64,000 nucleotides of DNA from Stercorarius parasiticus (taxonomy: Eukaryota > Chordata > Aves > Charadriiformes > Stercorariidae). Location of the stretch: the NCBI GenBank assembly GCA_013396915.1, contig VWZL01005205.1:124001-188000 (forward strand), given 5' to 3'. Shown in pieces: positions 1 to 13,600 of this stretch; within the stretch, counting starts at the first letter, position 1; each line of letters starts with the position of its first letter. Below the pieces are notes generated by a model that saw nothing but the letters and a program-made list of their open reading frames with translations, did no database searches and was not told the origin of the DNA. The position numbers and the translations under genes are program-made.

Positions 1-322
1 ATATCAATGGGACAGGAAAAGGATATTCTTGAAAAGCCAAAGGATTCCCAAAATGGTTTATATAAAAAAAAAAAAAAAAAAGACCCTACCTGATGGCTCA
101 TACAGTTCTATCTCAGTTACCACCACTACTGTAAAAATCAGGTTTTCCCTTTATTGAGAGTTTCGGGGATGTAGCTCTAACTTTGACATTATTGGAATAT
201 AACTTCTTAGTGTTTAATGTCAGGCTAGCTGGAAAGCATTTTCCTATTAACTATCTCTGTTTTTTGCCTTTCTCCCCTTACTACCTCACTGTGTCTGTCT
301 TTTCTCCTTTCTGCACTAAAAG
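1..322 (+). other. HTR4: HTR4 intron end upstream of the APV tail exon
   Basis: Non-coding. It contains an 18-base A run at 64-81 and a pyrimidine-rich stretch (about 245-318) leading to the acceptor AG at 321-322. No other feature is seen. Confidence 0.7.
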
Positions 323-398
323 TGGCTGTTCCTCTGTCTCCAAGCTCCTCCTGCTCTTCTGCAGTAGACCAGCTCCTGTCTAACCATGAACATGCTCT
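323..398 (+). CDS. HTR4: HTR4 alternative tail exon, APV-ending, (e)/(g)-like
   Basis: Coding part 323-383. With AG supplied by the shared upstream exon, the tail reads SGCSSVSKLLLLFCSRPAPV and then TAA at 381-383. Human 5-HT4 has tails of the same type (SGC...LLLFCNRPVPV), which I recall as the (g) form, with a shorter (e) form sharing the end. The tail is hydrophobic and cysteine-containing and ends in a short APV motif, a possible PDZ-type terminus. Acceptor: pyrimidine tract then AG at 321-322. A perfect donor (GTAAGT) begins at 399, so this is probably an internal cassette exon of 76 bases whose stop lies 15 bases before the junction. That is too close to trigger decay of the mRNA. The isoform letter is less certain than the gene. 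Confidence 0.85.
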
Positions 399-3300
399 GT
401 AAGTCCTTTCTTTTATTACTGCAGCTCTGTGCGTGCGTCTGTTCGGTATTTATTGTAACACAATTTAAAGCCTCATTTGATGTATAGCTTAAGATTTGTG
501 GGGTAGAGGCAGAAACCCCAGCTGAATGGGGGTGTTTCACCTCAGGACACTGAGGGTGGGCTGCTGGCTGCAGGATGCTGCAGACCGCACGCAGCAGGAA
601 TGCTGCCTTTTGGTGATGGTTGTTCTCACTCAAGGGACTGTGTTACAATAGCACAGGGTCTCACCAGTTGGTGTCACACAGAAGAGTAGAACAAGATACA
701 GAGGACAGCAACAAGCTAGGATTTATTTCACATCAGAGCTGCACACCACCATATATCACAGACTGTGCTCAGGACAGAAGAGCTCTGTGGCCCTTGGCTG
801 GACCAAGCCTGACCCATGCATAAAGCATACAGGACTTCAAATAATTCCTAGAGTTTAGATACAGCCATGAGAGGTGCTTATGTGGAGAACTAAAGGATGT
901 GGAAAACTAACTCCAGTACCTGTCTTAAGTCAGTTCTAACAGCTCTGAGGCTTCCCTCAGATGGCATGTAGCCTTCCAGCTGGGTTCCTGCCACAGGAGG
1001 ACAAGCATCATGAGAAGGTTCCAGGGACCAGGCACTTCCAGACACACAGCTCCAATTAGCTCTACATTAAAAAGAAAAAGGGAATAAGCGTAAAATTGGC
1101 TTCCTGCTCAACGTGTTTCTGGAAAGAGGGTAGGGAAAAGGAGCAGAGCTCATTTTGAGACCAAGAAAATCCTGGTTGTCACAATGACAATCTCTCTACC
1201 TTGAAACCGGGATGACAAGTCAGAAGAACTGATACTTGATCAGACTTTTGCATCTTCTATCAGGAGACACATGGAATGCACCTGGCCCTTCAGTGTCACT
1301 CACCCACAACTGCTCCAGCATCTCAATGTTACCGATCCCTCCACCTGCTCTCCTGATCATGCCCTCCACATCCAGCCGATGAAGCCACAGATCCTGAGCA
1401 GATTGCACATCCCAGTAGCAAAAAACCCCTCCAATTATTCCAACAGATTTGGGTCAGGCAGGGGGTTTCTCTCCTTTTTCCCTTCAATGCTTTTGTTTAT
1501 TCCTCATTAGGACACTGAGATATTGAAGAGAGGCAGCAGATTTCAACAGTTGCTTTAAGACAGCAGGGTTCAAAGTAGAGAACGCAGTTTCTGTTTCTGC
1601 CATCTGTAACTTTCCGTAGCCAGGTTCCCTGGATAAGACGCAGCATACACGGAGTCAGAGCTGTGATCAGGCCGCAATCTGCTCCCTGTGTCAGTGCTCA
1701 ACCTGCTTTTGAAGTTTTGCACTGCAGAACTCCCCACCACTGATGGGGAACTAGCACCATCCCTTCAAAGGCTGGAAGAAATAAAGGACATTCCTCAGCA
1801 ACAAGGGGATGCCAAAAAGCCTTTTTGAAAGCAGCCAGTGGAAGCTGCATAAGCTGCTAGTTTGAAGTAGACTAATACCAAGTACAGACCTCAGGCACAG
1901 AGAGAGCTTCCAGGCTAAACAGGAAAGCAAAGATAAGCGCTTCTCAGAGAGCACATTACTAGAAGAGAAGAAATTCCAGCATCCCCCCGTTCCTGGCCAT
2001 CACTGAAACCTGAAGGACTAGGAGGAGGCTCTGGGGTGTTTAAGAGCCAGCTGGACTATCCCTTGGACATTCTTGCAAGTACAAAAGCACCCACGAAGCA
2101 GAGCTCCTCAAAGAGGAGATCCTCTCACTCTTCTTGATGTCCAGGGTGGCGAGAGCAGCCTCCCAGCAATGACTGACAGCATCACCCCACCACATTTCAT
2201 CCCCGATGGACTCAGGTCCTGACCCTTAGAGGTCACAACCAGCAGCTCTGGTTCTCAGTAATATTCAGGTCCTTCCCCAGCCCCACAGGCAGAGAGAAGA
2301 AGGAGCACCGTGTCTCCCTTGAGAGAGAGGAAAGACAAAGGGAAGCAATTGGAAGAGCCCAGGTACAAACCCCATAACTCCCAACCCACAAAGACTTCCT
2401 CAGCTGAAATAACTGTCAGGGAGAACAGGATTAGCACAGCTATCCCTCCCCCTTATAGCTATCTTTTGTAATATCCTTCCCTCACCTTTTCAAGGCTCTC
2501 CAGGATAACCCAGCACTAACAGAGCTCCTTTAATCACCACACCCACTCCAGCACCCAGAAGTGTTGCTTTCCGCCTCTTGCTCTTTTATTTCCTCCTCTC
2601 CAACCGTGCACTTGGTGCTAATGAGACTCGTTAGGCTTCCTTTGGCCCTAGCCATCTCCCTGCTCTGCAGGGACGGCTGTCTCTGGTAACCCTCTCCTGG
2701 CCAGACTCTGCACACAAGCACCTTGCAGCCACATTTCAGCTGTGAAAAAGACACTACTCTGCAGCATTGAAGGACACTGTAAACAGGCAGTAGCTGAGTT
2801 CAGGGAGAGCTCATTGCATACGAGCTCTCTCACTGATGATTATAATTTTGCAATTTACTCTTTTATCTAAACCACTGCCCAGGACCAGCTGGCTGCCTTC
2901 TTCAACTCATTTTTGCATGTCTGTTAATAAGCATGCACAGAGTTCAAATGCAGTCTCAGACCATCAGACCCTTTCACCATGTCCTGTCACCTTCTGAAAG
3001 GCTCCTAGGCTCCTTCATGGGTGGGACATGAGCTGTGCTGGCCCACAGGGCAATGAGAGCAAGGTGGGGTGAAAGAAGCACCTTGCTCTGCTGGTTGGGC
3101 TCCTTTATTTTTTTATTTTTTTTGGAACGAGGTGCAGAGGTCAGGTCGTTCTGGTTCTTCTTAGTTGCTGATGTGCTACTTGGTATTGCCGTATTTAAGC
3201 AGTCATTGACTTAGGAGATAGCACTCATCTTCCTTTTCCTAACCAGGAACGTTAGCCACAGAAATTAAAAAGTCATCCTGCACTGTGTGCGCGTTTAAAT

Positions 3301-3974
3301 ACTTGCACAGAATGGAAAATCTCCAACAGAAAACTTGAACAGGAATCTGTACGTGAAAGCAATTACTCGTCTGGAGGTGGTGGGTCACTGTAGGATGGCA
3401 GAGAAACAAGTTCGACTCTCCAGGAAAAAAGAGACTTGAAGGCTGATCTCCAAATCCCTTTCTACTCACTACGCTGCTGTTACCAGTGCCAGCCTGCCTG
3501 AGCTGAAAACATGGGGCTGGAAAGCTGGGACTCGCTCAGATCTAGGTTAGGAGGTTCCTGCAGTCTTTGCCTGAGGCAGGTTCCTTTGTTCTTCAGGGTT
3601 CTTCGCATTTAGGTATCTAAGGGACTTTATTGGCCGCTCATAATTAGATGAGGGTTGAGCACAGAGGCCAAAGGTCTAAATTTCAGACATAGATGTCTAA
3701 AGTGTCTGTTATTCCTTCAGTTCTTTGTGTTGGGTGTTTGTGAAATGTCCTCACATGAGTTTTCGTGTCTGCTTTCCTCCCTCTGGCAATTTCTCCACCA
3801 TCATTTCCCATCATAGGATCACATGCCCTTATCCCTACGCAAACATCGCTTGGCATGTCCGTCACTGAATTGTAGTTTGGCTTGGTTGCAGTTATTCCAA
3901 AAAGTTCAACTGAAGAGAACAAAGAAAAGGTAGTCTCCAGCTCTGTGTGCTGCTACCTCTGCTTTAGTGAAGTT

Positions 3975-4018
3975 AAGTGAAGTTAATTAACTAACCCACT
4001 AAGTGAAGTTAATTAACT
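3975..4018. repeat. 18-bp exact direct repeat
   Basis: The unit AAGTGAAGTTAATTAACT occurs at 3975-3992 and again at 4001-4018, with an 8-base spacer. A further partial AGTGAAGTTAA lies just before. It looks like a local duplication in intron sequence. No function is implied. Confidence 0.85.
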
Positions 4019-6695
4019 CCGCCTGGAGCAATCCAAGCTAACTGAGGTGCTAAATCCTGGGACCCACTAACACTTGAACATAACACCTCTCCATTTGCTC
4101 TGCTAGTTACAGAGAGAAAAATCTTGATTTTCCATCATATAGCCAGTTGTAGCTATGCTAAGTAGTTACAAAACCTTAACAATATCTGGTCTGGTAGGAT
4201 TTTACACTTTCTGGTCAAAGTGAAAAATATCTCCCTGGAGGTTGGGACAAAAGCAAAAGGAGCTCAGTTTCAGAAAGCAGCAAGGAGCAAGAACAAAAAA
4301 AGCAAAATGCCGCTGGCACAAGCCAATTCACGCTCAGGTAAATCAGCACAGCCCATTGCCTCTTACTCTGCTCTACCTAACTAGCAGCAGTCGGGGATCT
4401 GAGCCCATGGCTTGGCAGGCTCCTTCACAGGATGGACTCCTGCTATCCTGGTTGTGAGATGTGCAGAGCTGTATTTCACAATTTGACGCTGACAAAACCA
4501 GTCCTTCTTTATCACAGTCTTCAAAGTCACCACTACTTTGAGTCAGGTCTGCAGAGAAACCCCATGCAGGCTGCCAAGGCAGTCTCTGAACCACATGGTT
4601 CATTCAGAAGTGAATTTAGCTGTTCCAAAACATGGAATTGTGATGGAATGAGAAGCCCTGGCAGGATGCAATGATGGAGTTAGTTAAGAACATACTTTGG
4701 TTTGGCGCTGCCTCCCTGTTTAACGTGGATTGCTCCATTTCTTTTATTAAGGAGGTGGGTGACTGCCTTGGTGTCACTGGTGAAAGATAATGAGAGGTTC
4801 ACTTTGGGAATCAGAGCAGAGAGCTGGAGCATCAGGGCAGAATGAACCGGCACTACAATATTTTGCTAAAAAAACTTGCTAGCTCCTTTGGCCAGGAAGC
4901 TACACTTTAAGGGGTCCCCAAATGGAACTGCACAGGGATGGTTAAAGGGAAAAGTTTGCCAACAGATTCATTAAGCCATTGCTGAGCTTTGACAATTACT
5001 TAGAGAGCCAGAGCAACACGAACACACTTCTACACTCCTGGTCCCTTAATTCTTTACAAAGTTTTGAGAACATACATTTAATGAAATATTAAAGAAAGCA
5101 GATCCATAGCCAAAAAAAATTTATAGTCAAAAAGGAGGCTTGACTATGCTTCTGAACAATGATTTCATAAAATAATACAGCACCTTGATTAAATATATTC
5201 CCTTCATGCACCAAGTAAATTCAAAGTATTGACAAGTCTTTAAAATCAAATTGCCACTTAGAAAAAACGTGCTCAAACCTATGCAGATGTTTTCTCTGAG
5301 GTAGTGTTGTCCTTTAGAGCCCTTTACATTACACTGTGAATAGAAAATGAAGTTGTTTATATTTCTATAAGATAAATGGACTCCCTAAATGCTATTTTAG
5401 CCCTTGTATTAACCTCGCTCTAAAAAGCTGAGTTACTCATGATGCCATGCTGAATTGTTAAACTGAAGGTAAAAAATGCCCGTGGTAGGGATGCTGTGTG
5501 TCGGCGAGGATGCAGAGCTTAGGGAGGGCAAGCAGCTACTGCTCCTGAAATGCATGAGAGGCAGTGGGGTCCTCCAGTCAGTCCCCACGGCTGACACGGG
5601 CCATGCCTCAGGGCTGTGCTGGGGCTGTCGTGTCCATCCCAGCGGGCCTGAAAGACAGTCTCCCCAGTGGCTGTCCCAGACAGCAAGCGCCTTTGCTTTC
5701 CTTCTCATGGCCATGGCACAGGCAGCTCTGCCAGAGCATGAGAATGGTCTTCTGGCCAGCCCCATGAGCCACTGTCACCCCTACGCATTATATCAGCTGT
5801 GAGCCAATTTAACATGGGCTAGAGACAGAACTGGGATGATAAAACTGCTTCTTGTTCTTCTGCTTCTCTTTTTGTCCTTGTTTATGTCCCCTAGTTGATT
5901 TTGTCACAGTTGTTATTGATGAGATACTCAGTGAGGCTGCAGAAAAGTTATCTGAGATCCTGCTGAGGTTTTTTTGTGGCTTAAAAGCACTGAGAGGAAA
6001 GCTGTCAGTGCCTGTCATAGGAACATGGCTGATTCAAACACTTCAGACATCAGAAAAAGTATTTTCAACTTGTAACACAAACCTTTTCCCACAATCATCC
6101 TTGGAGACTGCAGGTAGGATGCCACTGCCAAGGAGAAGGAAAAGCTCCTTTTTGTCTTTCTTCCTACTTTAACAATGCATTAGTGTGATAAGGATAATCT
6201 CTGGTGGGAGTTAAGGCTGTAGTCATACAGCAGTTGTCTTGGAAAGACGTTTCAGCAACACAAATGAGGGGCTGCACAATTTTTCAAAGCATAAATCTTT
6301 CCGTTCTGAAGACTGCTCTCAAAGAGCAACTGGAAATACCCAGCCTAAAACTGGCTTCCAGCTGGAAAGGGCAATAATAATGATGAATGCTTCATTGCAA
6401 GCAGCATGCTGGGATTAATTGGGAAGTGGATATCTCACAAGTTGCTCAGTAGGTGCAGTGGGTGCATCGTGCCCTGCGAATGCCACGTCCTTGTTCTCCA
6501 GGAGAAATTAATGTCCAATGTTGTGCAGCATTTACTAACTAGTCTGGGAGGGGAGTGCGGTACGCTTCCACTGCAACATCTTGACTTTATTCAGAAGTGA
6601 AGTAAAGAAAATGTGCCAGATTAATGAGGAATGAGAGGGAGGCTTTTCCTTTTTTTCCTGTTAAACCACAGGGTAGAAGAGGAAACTGGTGTGTT

Positions 6696-6708
6696 GGGGG
6701 GGGGGGGN
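6696..6708. repeat. G homopolymer ending in an ambiguous base
   Basis: Twelve G residues followed by a single N at 6708. It is the only non-ACGT base noticed in the window and marks an unresolved run length in the assembly. Confidence 0.95.
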
Positions 6709-9097
6709 AACAGCATGCAGGGGCCGGTGCTCTCCCTGGCTGCCAACTGTACCAAGAGCAGCAGAAGACCACGTGGTTGGCATCTCCTTGGCCTTCCCTC
6801 CAGACAACCACAGCAACAACTTCAAGGGTGCTTTTCTTTAAGATGGCAGGGATTTCTCAACCCAAGTCGTGCCTCCATTCTCATTTATTGCAACTAACAA
6901 GCTGGGAGTTGTGCTGTGCTTTAGCAGGACGCTGGGGCATGTAGAAGAGCAGGGCACGGGATGGGTCCTGCCGCAGAGCCACGTCCTGGGGATGAGAGCC
7001 GCTGCACCATGGTGCAGATGGCAGCGCCATTTTCAGAGCTATAAACAGTATCATTGTCATAGCTCTTTGAATGGTACTGCCATATGTACCGGAAAACCAG
7101 CATTTAAGCTTGTAAGGGCTTTGGGCCAGCTGGATTTTCTCCCCATTTGGATTGAAGCCGATTCCTGAAGTATGAATGAAAGTTTCGTGCTGCCTGGGAG
7201 TAATTCCCCCTCAGTACTTATTTTTGAATCTCCAAGGATCATCACGTTCTCATCAGTCTCCTAACCAGCAAAACCCCAGTGTCCTGCACGTGGAGAGATG
7301 GCTGATGCATCTGAACCGCTCTGCTCAGTTCAAGAAGAAGCAGAAAATTCATGGAAATTTTGATAGCAAACCAGTCAGGCTCTGCAAGTTTTTCTTTAGC
7401 AAGTACTGTACTTTTACGGTAAAGTGTACTTGACCGAGTGGATATGTCTGGGTGGGTGGGTGGAGAGAGAGTGCTCGTCTTAAACAATCGGTCCTCAGGG
7501 GTTGCATACCTCCCCTGGTCACCAGGCAGCTCACGTTGTGCTCGCCTCCGTTTGCATTGCTGAAGGAGTGACAGCCGTGCGCAGCAAAGCCAGGAAAGCC
7601 CTGACAGCACAGGGTGCCCCAAGCCAGGGTGACGAGCAGAGCAGAGCCCAGCCTGGAGCAGTGTAAGGGCCACGCTGCCCCCAAGCTCAGGGACTGCGGG
7701 CTGCCCAGGGGAGTCCCCTGCCTTGGACCATCTTTGTCCTTCCCACAAGAGTTTTGCTGTAATGTTCAATTTTTTGCTGACCCGGATTCTATTTGGCAAA
7801 GAAAAGGAGGACGCCTGCAGCTCTGGGCTTTGTTTAGAAAAGAAATTAGTATGGCCCTGTACCGATATGCAGGCAGGTGGTGGGGAAGGAAATGTCCTGT
7901 TTGCCTTGAAGCCACCAGAAACACCGAGATGATTTTGCAGGAGCAATGGCCCTGCCTTGCGCTGGTTCTGCTCTGAGAGGAGTTCACGCTGGTGCACCAG
8001 GTCTCCCTTTTGAGAGGTGGCTCGGGCCACAGCATGATACCGCTGGGGATGCAGAGAGGGGCCAGTTCACAGGCAGTAAATGTTTATGGGACAAGGGCGA
8101 AACTGTAAACTCTGCTGGGCTGTGGCCAAGCCTTTCAGCTGACAAATGCCAGATACCTCTGTTAATATTAGTCTGATTCCTGCTGCAGAAGAGCCTACAG
8201 AGATCCGAGAGCCACGGAACCGGGTAATGTGTTTCTGATTCTGTGTATATAATATCAGCAATAGATTATGATGAATAGCAAGTCCAGGAATTTGTGACAA
8301 ACATGCAGTTTACTTGGCCACCCGTTTAGAGACATATTCTAAGAACTAATTAATTCTTTCAGTTTTTGGATTAACTGTTGTGCAAAACATCCCATCAAAC
8401 AGAGAACATTATATGGTATGTTACTGTAATTAAATAAAGAGATAACTGAGCTCAAGAGATGCCCGCAACACTTAATTAAGATTCATTAAGCAACATGATT
8501 TACAGCTGGAGAAGATGAAACTGAGCAATTCAAAGCTGGCTAGACAAAGCGGCTGTGGCATGCTGAATTCATGAAGGCACATACTGGGAACATGTTGTTC
8601 AGTAACACTGCTATAGCAGCCTCACCAACCAAGTTTATTTAACGAGGTTGTGTTTAGCCCCTAGAACACACCCATTTTTTTTTGGCCAAACACAGGCGTG
8701 CCTGTTAACGAGCTAGGCGTTAAGACCTTGACAGCTGCAGGCTTGGTAGCACAGATAAAGCACTGCTAAAATATACACAAGATTTCCTTTACAAGCCCTC
8801 CTTGAGGCAGCAGCTAGATTGGCGTGTTCTTAATTTCTCTAAACTTTGATAGGAACACAGTTTATCTGTGTAACAGAATTATCACACTCCAGGCACACCA
8901 GCTGTCTGACATGGTTGAAAGAAATCCGCATTTCTTAGCCTAGTCGGAATGAAAGGATAATTCCAGTAATCAGTGTCATCAGTTCTTACTTCAGGAGAGA
9001 AACCCTAAGTTGTCTGTCCCATAAAAAGGAAGTAAGAAGCTTAGTTGTTCTGGGTCAAACTGAAAAAACAAAACAAAGTATAAAAGCAAGCTACAGA

Positions 9098-9112
9098 TTT
9101 TTTTTTTTTTTT
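9098..9112. repeat. T homopolymer (15 bases)
   Basis: A run of 15 T in the HTR4 intron. It could be a reverse-strand poly(A) remnant, but no retrocopy body was recognised next to it. Confidence 0.8.
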
Positions 9113-10192
9113 ACAAGAACTAGAAAATCCCTGCCCAGAAATCCCCATTTGACCTATTACAGTGTCACACCTCTTGTGCCTCAGCTGCGATGTTCTCTTG
9201 GTATACACACGCTCAGGGCATGGCCGTGTCCCAGGCAGAAATCTGCAGCTATTCTTGGGTCTCCTGATACATTTTTTTCCCAGCTTCTGGTTTTGCAAAC
9301 CTAATGCCTATATACTAGATGATCTCAATAGATAGCATCTCTCCATATTTTATTTCTCAGCCATGACAGCCTCATTTTTTTAAAACAGTTGTTTCCTTAA
9401 GCCATGCCTCCTCCTAAGTAGTCTGGGGTCTCAGTACCACACTGTCCTGGTTTTGTGTCCTCGTGGCATGTTCACAGCCAGTTTGGGAATTCCCACTGAA
9501 GTTAAGTAGCAGTATATTACCGAGTTTTGTAGCTGAAACCATGTTTTTCAGACTGTTGTTAATCAGCGTGAGATCTTGCTTAGTGCTTTTCAATCACCCA
9601 AAAGCTGTAAAGCTCAGCAAGAAAAATGCTCTTTGTACCAATATAGTCAGCTGAATTTTCTTCCATGTCGGTAACTGAATTGCTTTTTGGATGGTATATG
9701 AGGTGACAAGCCTATCTGGAGCCACCAGATCTTGTGGTCCTGTTTGAAAGTAATTTCCTGACTGCATTAGGAACACGGGGACAGCATAATTGCCATCTCC
9801 GCTTGCTAAATAAGGCTCATTTTTCAGGTAACCCATCCTAGACCCCTCTACTATGCTGTTAGGGAAAACACTGAGAGATCTGGCTGCAAGCAGCCAGACA
9901 GCTCAGTGTGGACATCGTGGTGGGTAAACCCATTCAATGGGTCTGCAATAGCAAGATTGGGTCTGGGGATGAAGTAAGGAGGTGAGTTGGTTGTTAAATG
10001 AGAAACCTTCGTGATCCAAAAAGTTGCTTGTCATTTTAGGATCCTAAAAATCTTGTGTTTCCCTGACATAATTGGTGTGATTGTACACTGAAAACTGTGA
10101 GGTTTGTGATCATTTAGTTCCTTCTAATCCTTCCCATGACCATGCAGGTAACTACTGAGGCATCCTGGGGGCTGGTTGCTCCATGGCTTCCA

Positions 10193-10216
10193 GAGAAAGC
10201 GAGAAAGCGAGAAAGC
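10193..10216. repeat. Tandem octamer GAGAAAGC x3
   Basis: Three exact head-to-tail copies of GAGAAAGC. A minor microsatellite in intron sequence. Confidence 0.85.
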
Positions 10217-10480
10217 CGAGGATGGCTGCTCTGTCATGGTAGCAGGGGACTCTGCCACCTTGGGTCAGCGTCTTCAGCTTCCCAAGTCCTTCACATTCTC
10301 CTGTCTTTCCACATTGGGGAATTCTAAGGGAGAGACAGTAGTGAGCTTCTGAGGCTCTTTTACTTGTTTTTTTACCCTTACTTTACAGTGGTGTACTCAG
10401 CAAGGGTAGGGTAGGGTAAGATAGGATGGAATGGGACGGGATAGGCTAGGACAGAGTATTTGCAGTTGGAAGGGAAAATA

Positions 10481-10606
10481 TTCTATTCTATTCTATTCTA
10501 TTCTATTCTATTCTATTCTATTCTATGCTATGCTATGCTATGCTATGCTATTCTATTCCATTCCATTCCATTCCATTCCTATTCTATTTCTATTCTATTT
10601 CTATTC
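10481..10606. repeat. Layered pentanucleotide microsatellite
   Basis: Blocks read in order: TTCTA x9 (10481-10525), TGCTA x5 (10526-10550), TTCTA x1 (10551-10555), TTCCA x4 (10556-10575), then a run of TATTC/TATTTC variants to about 10606. Each block differs from TTCTA by one base, so point variants arose and were then expanded. A looser purine-rich stretch with GGGTA-like words lies just upstream (about 10403-10450). The long open frame across this stretch is a by-product of the repeat. Confidence 0.95.
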
Positions 10607-13600
10607 CCGTGAGAAACAGGAGCAGAAACTCAGAGCTCTCAGGATCAAGTCCAGCTTCGAAACAGGGCCATTCAACCAGGAGCTCAGTGTTGATATTATC
10701 AATATCACAGGGGATGTTTGGAAACTTTTAATGTCATTGCTATGTGTGGTTGAAATCACACTTGTCAAATGTGCTCATTAGCCAAGGGTGTGACAATGTC
10801 CTCCCCAGATATTGCTGTTCTCAGGTGTTAGTTTTAAGATAGCACATATCTGGATGGAAAAAAGTGCCACAATTTGGACACCCAAAGGTCAATATTTGAA
10901 TTTTCTCACTTACAAATAACAAGTGATTACAGGCATAAGCAAAGGGCTTAGAGACGCCATGTGCGAAAATCACATGCTTTGGCCAAATCAGAGATCTCTG
11001 ATCAGAGACTCTGCTCTAGAATAAACCATTTCACTTTTAAAAATAATTAGTACTGTCAGACTATTCTAAGAAGCAACAGAAGTGCAAGCAAAGGACTGAG
11101 GATAAGTATTGATAAAATAATAAAGAACAAATGTTGGCAAATTCCACCACAACTCTTATTATTTCTGTTATAAGGGCTAATACACCTTCACATTTTTACA
11201 GAAATAGAAGTGAGTTTACGTAAAAAGGGGGTAAAACCTTGTTGTATTTTATACTTGTAGCAAGTATCATGCTAATCACGCAGGGGTGTGATCTTTTGCT
11301 AGATTATTAGGCAAAGTGCATCTTAGATGGCCGCAATGTAACACAAAGAATTGTAGGTACAAAATTTGGTTTATTGTTGGGTGATTGTTGTAGTTGAGCC
11401 AAAACTTAAGTTGCATTTGAAACCTGTTGGCTAAAATGCAGTTTCCTGTTCCATTTGCTACATGTATCATTGCTCTGCTTTTCCTCAAGAACGGGAACAA
11501 ACATAAATCCAAGCAACATCTATTTACCAAAGTAGAGGCTAAGGCAGGGATTTATAGACTATGTCATCTCTTCTGAAGCAGAAAATACAGAGGTCTAGAA
11601 AAAACCAAGGAAGGGGATAGCACAACCTTCAGAAGTTTGAACTTGTTTGCTTCTGCACTTTCAATTCGGAGGCAATATATAAAGCTATGGACAGGTAGGG
11701 GCTGATGGTTTTGTGAGCCCTGAAGGAATGCTCACATCTGCAGCAGGACTAAGAGAAATGAAGTAGCCTAGTGTTACCAGCAGGTATATGCAAATTAAGT
11801 ATTTACACACACCGGCACAAGCACGAAGAGACACAGACAGAAGGTGACATTCCACCAGTTATGCCAAGGCTCAGAAAAGATGCAGTATGGTGGGTTCAAC
11901 AATACATCCGACTTGCTGTACAGCATAGGACTGTGGTGCTCTGGACATCAGGTCCACAGGCTGAAAGGTTGGGGCCACCAGTGAGAGATTCGTTATGTGA
12001 GAGGAGAAAGAAATCAGCTCTGTGGTTAGGCTGGTTTAGGAAAAACAGCTCTGCCTGAAGGAATCAACCTCCAAGGCAGCATGTGCAGATATCCTCACTG
12101 TAGTGGCAAACAGTGCAAAAAGGCATAATCTGATCTCTCCAAAAAAGTTTTCCAAGTCTTATCTGAATGTTCCCAGCATGTTTTCATAGTAGTGTTTAAC
12201 TGCCAGAGCAGTGTTTTCTCTTTAAACCTCCTCTTTCAGTCTGGGAGTCCCATGGGCAGCAACAGCCCCTGAGATCCCGTTAGTTAGAAAGTCGGGACAG
12301 AGCTCAGCCAGGTAAGCAGGTGTCTTCAGAGAAAATTGCTGCAAGGACATGGTCAAGGTCCCACCCTGTAAAGCAAACGTGACCAATACAACTTCGTTGG
12401 CTCAGGCTGAAGGACCTAAACCAGCATAAACCAAGGAAAAACACAGATGGGGTTTTGCTTACTTAATGTTTGGTTTTAGTTTTATGTTTTAAACATTCTT
12501 TGTTTAAATAAGAAACTGATATTTCTTGTGCTGGATTGACTATAAAGAAATTCCTTAAGTAAGCTAATAGCAATTCTCATGTAGACAAAAGTTTCCTTTG
12601 TGGATCGAAGGGCGATTTTGCACCTGAGGCTTGCTAGGACATCCACTCTTCTTCCCATGCGCCTGTGCTGGGGTTCTTGTGCCTTCTGAACTCCTTCTGC
12701 TGTGGAGAAGAGTTGTTACTGTGCTGAGAATTGAGGAGACTCTGAAAAAGCTGATGTTGCAGAACAGAATTTGCCAGTTACAAGGTTTGGTGACTTTGGG
12801 GTTATTGGTCCCATCTGAAGCAAATCAGTCTCTTGATTCCGAATCCATATGATATTTAAAACATACAACGACTATTGCCATAGCACAAACGACAAGTATA
12901 TTTATGATCTGTCTTGACAGTTAGCATTCAGATTTAGATACCACATACTCTGTGGTTGTTCTCTGCCATTTGCAGGTGTAACTATGATATTGACTTGAAT
13001 GCCAATGAAAATATATATTCCACAGACCCATTCCAGCAAACTCCAGAGCTTCGCATATGCTTAATGGACTCACACTTGTCTAAATCAATCCAAAGAATCA
13101 ATATTCATAAAATATTTTTGGATTGTTTTCTGCCAGCATTTCACTTTGTCAAGTAGAATGAATGACTAGTTTCACCTCAAGCTTAATTTCCCCACCTGCA
13201 AGAAAACTGAAAATTTAATTGTGTCAGCAGGGGAAGGGATGTGACTGTATCAGTGATTATTGCACGCGTTTCTCTCTGATTGCCAGATATTTTGATTGCA
13301 CTATTTACTTCCTCCTATGGTCAAAATCAATACATTGATCAATCCAGTTCTTAAGTGTCATGGTCCAATCTACAAGGCATTTGTGTAACAGAGGATCTCA
13401 AAAAGGTCTTTTTACTTTATGAAACCCACCAGAGAATAAACATCTCTTTTTGATTACGCTCCATAGTTTCTTGGATTCCCCCCACCCTCCCACAAATTAG
13501 AAATTGTTTGCAGCCATGCTCTTTTCTCTTCAGATTTTTGCCTCTCCTGACACTTGGAGAAGCATCCTTGCACATGGGGTATTCAAATGTTCAGACTGAG

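Noticed and set aside
10431..10781. Open frame across the pentanucleotide satellite
   Set aside because: Its protein is a translation of the repeat (FYSILFYSILFY) and has no independent support.
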